A DNA stretch of 64,000 nucleotides from Nepenthes gracilis (taxonomy: Eukaryota; Streptophyta; Magnoliopsida; Caryophyllales; Nepenthaceae). Of this stretch, positions 59,546 through 64,000 are shown piece after piece. The DNA is taken from assembly GCA_033239525.1 (NCBI GenBank), contig BSYO01000002.1, positions 27,572,068 through 27,636,067 on the forward strand, given 5' to 3'. The translations under genes and the position numbers were made by a program. The notes beneath the pieces were generated by a model. The model did no database searches and had not been told where the DNA came from. It saw only the letters and a program-made list of their open reading frames with translations. Numbering within the stretch: the first letter of the stretch is position 1; each line of letters begins with the position of its first letter.

Positions 59546-60960
59546 GAAGTTCGGCATTTTGAAGAAAAAGGAACTCCCCCTTTTTATGAAACCAGCTCCC
59601 CTAACGAAAAAAGAGCTCCGGCCCTTCCTTGATAAATTCTCAACCGGTCCCAAGTATAATTCTTTCCGAAAATATATACCAGTACCGATGAAATGGTGTT
59701 ATGAAAGTTTGACTTCGAAAATAGGATTTTTGATAAAGAGATAATTTCCGTTACAATTATTTTAGGACCCGAGAGAGATAACTACGGCCTGTAAGTTCTT
59801 GGGGTGAGGCCTTAGAACTTACGGTGGTAATCGAGGATAGCTCTGGTCCATGGAGATTCACCCATGGTCCGCCCCGTCCTCAAGGGCGTTAAGCCAAGAG
59901 GAACATAAGGCCGACATTCGGGTGGCACTCAAGATGAGATATCCCTCGGGATGGGATATATATGACATGACATGACATGATCCGACATGATAGGCCTTAG
60001 ATTGTGGGGACTAAACACAATCTATCCTCGATTATTCGCCTCAACTAGGGATACCGTGTGGTCTATATCGCCTCCCGCTCTTATACCGATTTCCGCTCGA
60101 TTCTCGTTCGCCCGTGCACCGCTATTATTGTACTAATTTTTTGTTCCGCACCGATGACTCAATTGTTTGAATAAGAGAAGTTTCTCGCATTTTACGGATT
60201 ATAATGGTTACCGACACGATTTCGAGTACTCGATTCCCGATTCCGAAGTATAATATGTCAAGCATGTTTACATTCCGATTTTTCGCATTTTTGCAGCTTA
60301 CATGATCGATCGCATCATTGTTTTACATTCATATGCATGTACTTGTTGGCCTCGACTCACTGTTTTATGTTTTCCTCCCTTACAGATGAAGCTTTAGAGC
60401 TTGTGCCTGACGAGTTGGAGTGAATTGAGCTTGTCTGAAGGATTAAAGCCCTCGGAAGCTTATTTTGGAGAAATGTTAATTGTAATGACTTGATGGACTT
60501 TTATAATTAAACATTTTGGCTATGTACTTGGAAATAAATATTTTAAAATGAATATGAATGCTTTTGTAAGTATTAGAATAACTTCCGCTATTCTTATTAT
60601 GGTTAAAAGTATATGGTCCTAGATGGTATTTGTGATCCTGTGTTGCACCCAATTAGTTTGGTTGGGTTTTCAATTGTGTTTCGTTTGGACGGAAGCTTTG
60701 AGGACAAAAAAAAAAATTCGTTCCGTCACAAGATACACACACACACTCTTTCTCAATTTTCAGTTTCAGAAACATTCTTATATTTCGAAGATTGTTTTCT
60801 GACTTGAGCGTCAGAGTGTTTTCGGTGGGATAACTTCTCGCCGACACACTGACCTCCTATTCTTTTCAGTGGTGTGAGTGATCCAAACTCGGTGAACCCG
60901 TCGAACTGGTGACAAACGGATCAACCGAATGCATTCAAGCTTCGATCCAATGACGTATCA
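57773..60960 (+). mobile_element. LTR-like insertion with TG...CA ends
   Basis: The segment between the two flanking repeats runs from TGAGCACTCCTGGG to GACGTATCA. Its tail has GACTTGAGCGTCAGAGTGTT (60801-60820) followed by TTCGGTGGGAT, clearly related to the tail of the Tat-type LTRs, and its body contains a region near 60370 of the form CTCCCTTACAG|ATGAAGC typical of gypsy LTRs. It has no coding domains. A 3.2-kb solo LTR or a nest of two LTR fragments are both possible; the left boundary is uncertain and no short target duplication was found. Confidence 0.5.
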
Positions 60961-61362
60961 AATATACTTATTTATAATAAATTAAATGATGAAACTTAAT
61001 TTTTGATATGTCATTTTACAATATTAATAATCTAAAATCAGGGCACCGTATATCATTATATTATGTACCAAATATAATTTTTAATAATAATCTGTTATAT
61101 AAAATAACAATAATTATTATATATTGATATTAAAATAATAACTATTATTGTATTAAAAGTATTAGCTCAGTATATTTAAAACTACTTATTGGAACTTGAT
61201 TGCCAAATTAATAAATTGAGTCAAAATCAAATATTTATTTATAATAAAATTAAATGTTGTAATAAATTAAATATTCAACTTACTTACAAATTTAGCTATC
61301 TATATAATTGACAATAAGTCAAAAATAGTTATCAATTAAAAATTATTTTTTTTATAAAATTG
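60961..61362. repeat. Flanking direct repeat, right copy
   Basis: A 402-bp counterpart of 57326-57762. Relative to the left copy it lacks a few short stretches, for example around AATCCAGCACGTAAATTTTT, and otherwise matches closely. Confidence 0.9.
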
Positions 61363-61564
61363 ATCATTTAAATTATTATAAAAAATATTTTTGAGTTACA
61401 TAAAATATTAGATAATAACATAAATATTATTATTAAATCTAAATGCACATAAAAGGCTAATATTTTTAGTATTTTATATTAATTAATATAAATATATTTT
61501 TTAACGTATAAAGGGATACTAATGTCAATTTAATAAATTACGTAAAATTAATAAAATCGACGCG

Positions 61565-61945
61565 AAGTATAAGTATGGAGAAATTCATCCCAAAAAGACC
61601 TGCAGTAGTATTTTAAAGTCCCCAACTTATAAGTTGGAGGTTTTGCCCCCAAACTTTCCAACGTATGACTGATGATCATTCGCCCTCCTTCAGCCAATGA
61701 TCGCGATCTCGGCGGGTCGCGTTCTACTACGACACTCGTTCGGTGGGCTTTCACTCTGCGACGCTTTACTCCGCCTTGGCAAGACACGACCAGGCCACCC
61801 CCTCGGATCGGAACCGCTTCCAACGAAAAGCACCATTTGACGCGAAAGATAAGTCGGAGGGAGCCCATCCCAAAAGACCTGATTTAAGTAGGAGGAGGCC
61901 CAATTTATAAGTTAGAGATTTTACCTCAAATTTTTCAATGTGGGA
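61565..61945. repeat. GC-richer repeat with two ~100-bp direct repeats
   Basis: Two diverged copies (about 61560-61660 and 61842-61945) share GACGCGAA, ATCCCAAAA(A)GACCTG, AATTTATAAGTT or AACTTATAAGTT, and a TTTCAATGTGGGA or TTTCCAACGTA tail. A 180-bp GC-rich middle separates them. This could be a short LTR-type element (two terminal repeats and a short centre); the ends were not resolved. Confidence 0.5.
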
Positions 61946-64000
61946 CTCGCATCAGAAACTAAAACAACAAAATAGATTAATAATTTTAAACAAATTTGAC
62001 CGTAAAATTGAAAGAGAACTTTATTGTTTACTAAAAAATAATTCTAAACTATATATATATATATAAAAATTTATAAAATAATACTTCTATGACTACTGGA
62101 TCCTAAAATATTTCTTACTAAAGTGGATTTAAAAGGTTATGAAAAAACTTGATTTTATAACTTGTAAAAACTCTTAAAAAATATCTTTCCAATATTTTTT
62201 AAAAATTTCTAAATTAAAAAAAAAAACAGATTTTAACTTATTTTTAAATATTATATTTCGAAAAAAAAATCCAAATAGACACAACTAGATAGGCCTTAAG
62301 TTATATCTAAACGCAAACACAACATAGAACAATTTCTTTTTTTATTTTCTTAGGGAAAAAATTAAAATTTTGATAAAATTTGTATAGATCATTAATAATA
62401 AGTTAACAATACAATCTATTCATTAATTATTGAATTTTACTCTCAATTAAATATAATTTAACTCATACTTTAATTTTTAAAAATTTCCCAATTATCATAT
62501 AATAAATAATATAGTATAACTTTTCTTTCTCTCTCAAATGTCAAGCAACTTAACAAGCATGTGGTTGCTTCAGGTGGCTCCTTCGAGCCTGAGGGAAACC
62601 CTTCTCCTGGGAGAGTTTATCAGACACCGCATTGATCGTCCTGTAAAAATGATTGCGACGCTCTCGCTTGTGGTTCGATCAATGGCGTGCCCTGGGAATT
62701 ATCACTAATCAATTTTGAGCCGATTTTCTAGGATAATAGTGGGCTTCTAGTGAATGCCATGGCGGAGAAAGTAGCTTATGAAAATTCTTAGTGGTGGTAG
62801 GGTGATGATAATAACCCCGAGTTTCAATATATTTTTGCCTAAATGCAATGGAAATTGTTCAGAGGTTAATTGAACTATGTGAAATTTGATATCTAATAGT
62901 TACTTTATAGTTTAATTTGAATGGTTTTTCAATTGGAAAAAAAATTATTTGATTTAGTTTGTTTTAATTTAGAAACCTACTGAGATTTTTTCTCACTCTT
63001 TATTCACTATTTATTATTTGGGGACGTCTAATGACCAACAATTGGTTAGTATGTAATTTATCTTATAATTTAAGTTGTGTCATTTATAATATTATTTCTG
63101 AATCAATGATTACTGTTTTTTTTTAATACCCTTTCTTCCTGAGAGGGGGGAATTTGCTGAGTATATAAATACTATTAGCAAACTGTCAAATAAAGATATT
63201 AGTTCAGTCATTTATTGACTTACTCTTATAATTTCAACTTATAATATTTGGCAATTAAAAAATAATACTATGATTAATAATATTATTACACTGATCCCTA
63301 TGTATTCACGTGTCTCATTTTCATTGTGATATGAGATAAGATAAGCTCAATTTCTTAGCCCACCAATGGTCAATCCTGATCCATTATCAAAAAGTCCGAG
63401 CTAACGATATTGTGCCTTTGGCCAACAAGACGAGGATGGATGAGGTGGTTCTTGCTGTTGTAGCATGATGGGGCTAGTTTAGGGTGCACATGTGGATGCT
63501 TTATGTCTACGCTCTACGTTTTTGGGTGAACTTAGCTTTTTAAATCTGTATTTGTACAGGTTTGAATTTTTTCTTTTTCTCTTAGAGTTTTTTTTTATCA
63601 GTGCAGGCCCCCACCAAAAAAAAAAATCAAAGAAATTATAATTTCATTGGAATGACCCTAAAATGACGTTAAGATTTGATCCAAATTAATGACTTAGGAA
63701 GTTGGCTTCATCTTTAAAAATTAATATCCTCTATTTGAATATTTAGAGTTGGTTTGGTCATGTAAAACAATAATAAGAGGCACTTTTGCTATTGATGGTG
63801 GTATTCAGGTAGCGATACCTTTTATGTGGGTGACGATAATTTTTAGTAAAGAAAATAGATTTATCAAAGTTAAAAAATAATTACTTTATCAATTTTTTAA
63901 AAATTGAGGTAAATAAGTTTATTATTATTTATTAGTATAAATGGTAAATAAGTTTTTTAAAAAAATCATTATAAAAATAAAAGTCATATTCTAAAGTTTA
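61946..64000. other. AT-rich right flank, no gene seen
   Basis: Mostly AT-rich sequence. A higher-complexity stretch at about 62560-62800 and one at 63360-63620 that ends in an A11 run (CCACCAAAAAAAAAAATC) may be remnants of a LINE-type retroposon, but no domain motif was readable. No conserved gene was found. Confidence 0.4.

Noticed and set aside
59190..59653. Open frames on both strands rich in Ser/Lys/Pro or Phe/Gly in the ACTCCG array
   Set aside because: Low-complexity translations of the motif array without any family character.
62560..63630. Possible LINE retroposon with A11 tail
   Set aside because: Balanced composition and an A-run suggest it, but no RT, endonuclease or RNase H motif could be read, so it is only mentioned as a possibility.

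Overview
The window reads as nuclear DNA of a flowering plant, most likely a eudicot. It is AT-rich, has spliced genes with GT-AG introns, and carries typical plant Ty3/gypsy, LINE and MITE debris. No bacterial or organellar features, rRNA, tRNA or CRISPR arrays were seen. All exon structures were read by eye from splice signals, frame and protein similarity; no alignment or transcript evidence was available.

Layout. 1-10 kb: AT-rich DNA with the first exon of an unidentified minus-strand gene (2080-2262), a 143-bp Mutator-type MITE with a 10-bp target duplication (3113-3255) and a long (AT)n tract. 10.05-21.08 kb: a structurally complete but decayed Ty3/gypsy element of the Tat type, bounded by the 5-bp duplication AAATT. 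It has a gag-pol with many stops, two RNase H domains, two unrelated 36-bp tandem arrays and a spliced antisense gene. 21.65-29.13 kb: an intact nine-exon plus-strand gene for a 448-residue OCRE/G-patch protein. One intron is mostly a MITE and the last intron holds a solo LTR with target duplication AAAAT. 30.94-56.85 kb: an intact 14-exon minus-strand gene for FIP37, the plant WTAP homologue and a subunit of the mRNA m6A methyltransferase complex. It encodes 341 residues spread over 25.9 kb because its introns have filled with transposons. 57.3-61.4 kb: about 3.2 kb of LTR-like sequence with an irregular ACTCCG-motif array, flanked by two roughly 0.4-kb direct repeats. 61.4-64 kb: AT-rich sequence with repeat remnants.

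The two intact genes are convergent (tail to tail, about 1.8 kb apart) and both belong to RNA metabolism: one resembles splicing-associated G-patch proteins, the other is an RNA-methylation scaffold. The sequence gives no evidence of co-regulation. The Tat element lies about 570 bp upstream of the G-patch start codon in the same orientation, so its 3' LTR could influence that promoter.

The most unusual signal is inside the Tat element. The decamer GACGGTCAAC forms three perfect 10-bp inverted repeats with 6-bp spacers in the 5' LTR, and the same decamer recurs once per unit in a 36-bp tandem array just upstream of the 3' LTR. Each carries the WRKY-binding W-box core (TTGAC). With the antisense gene and the second 36-bp array, this suggests a structured regulatory or replication module.
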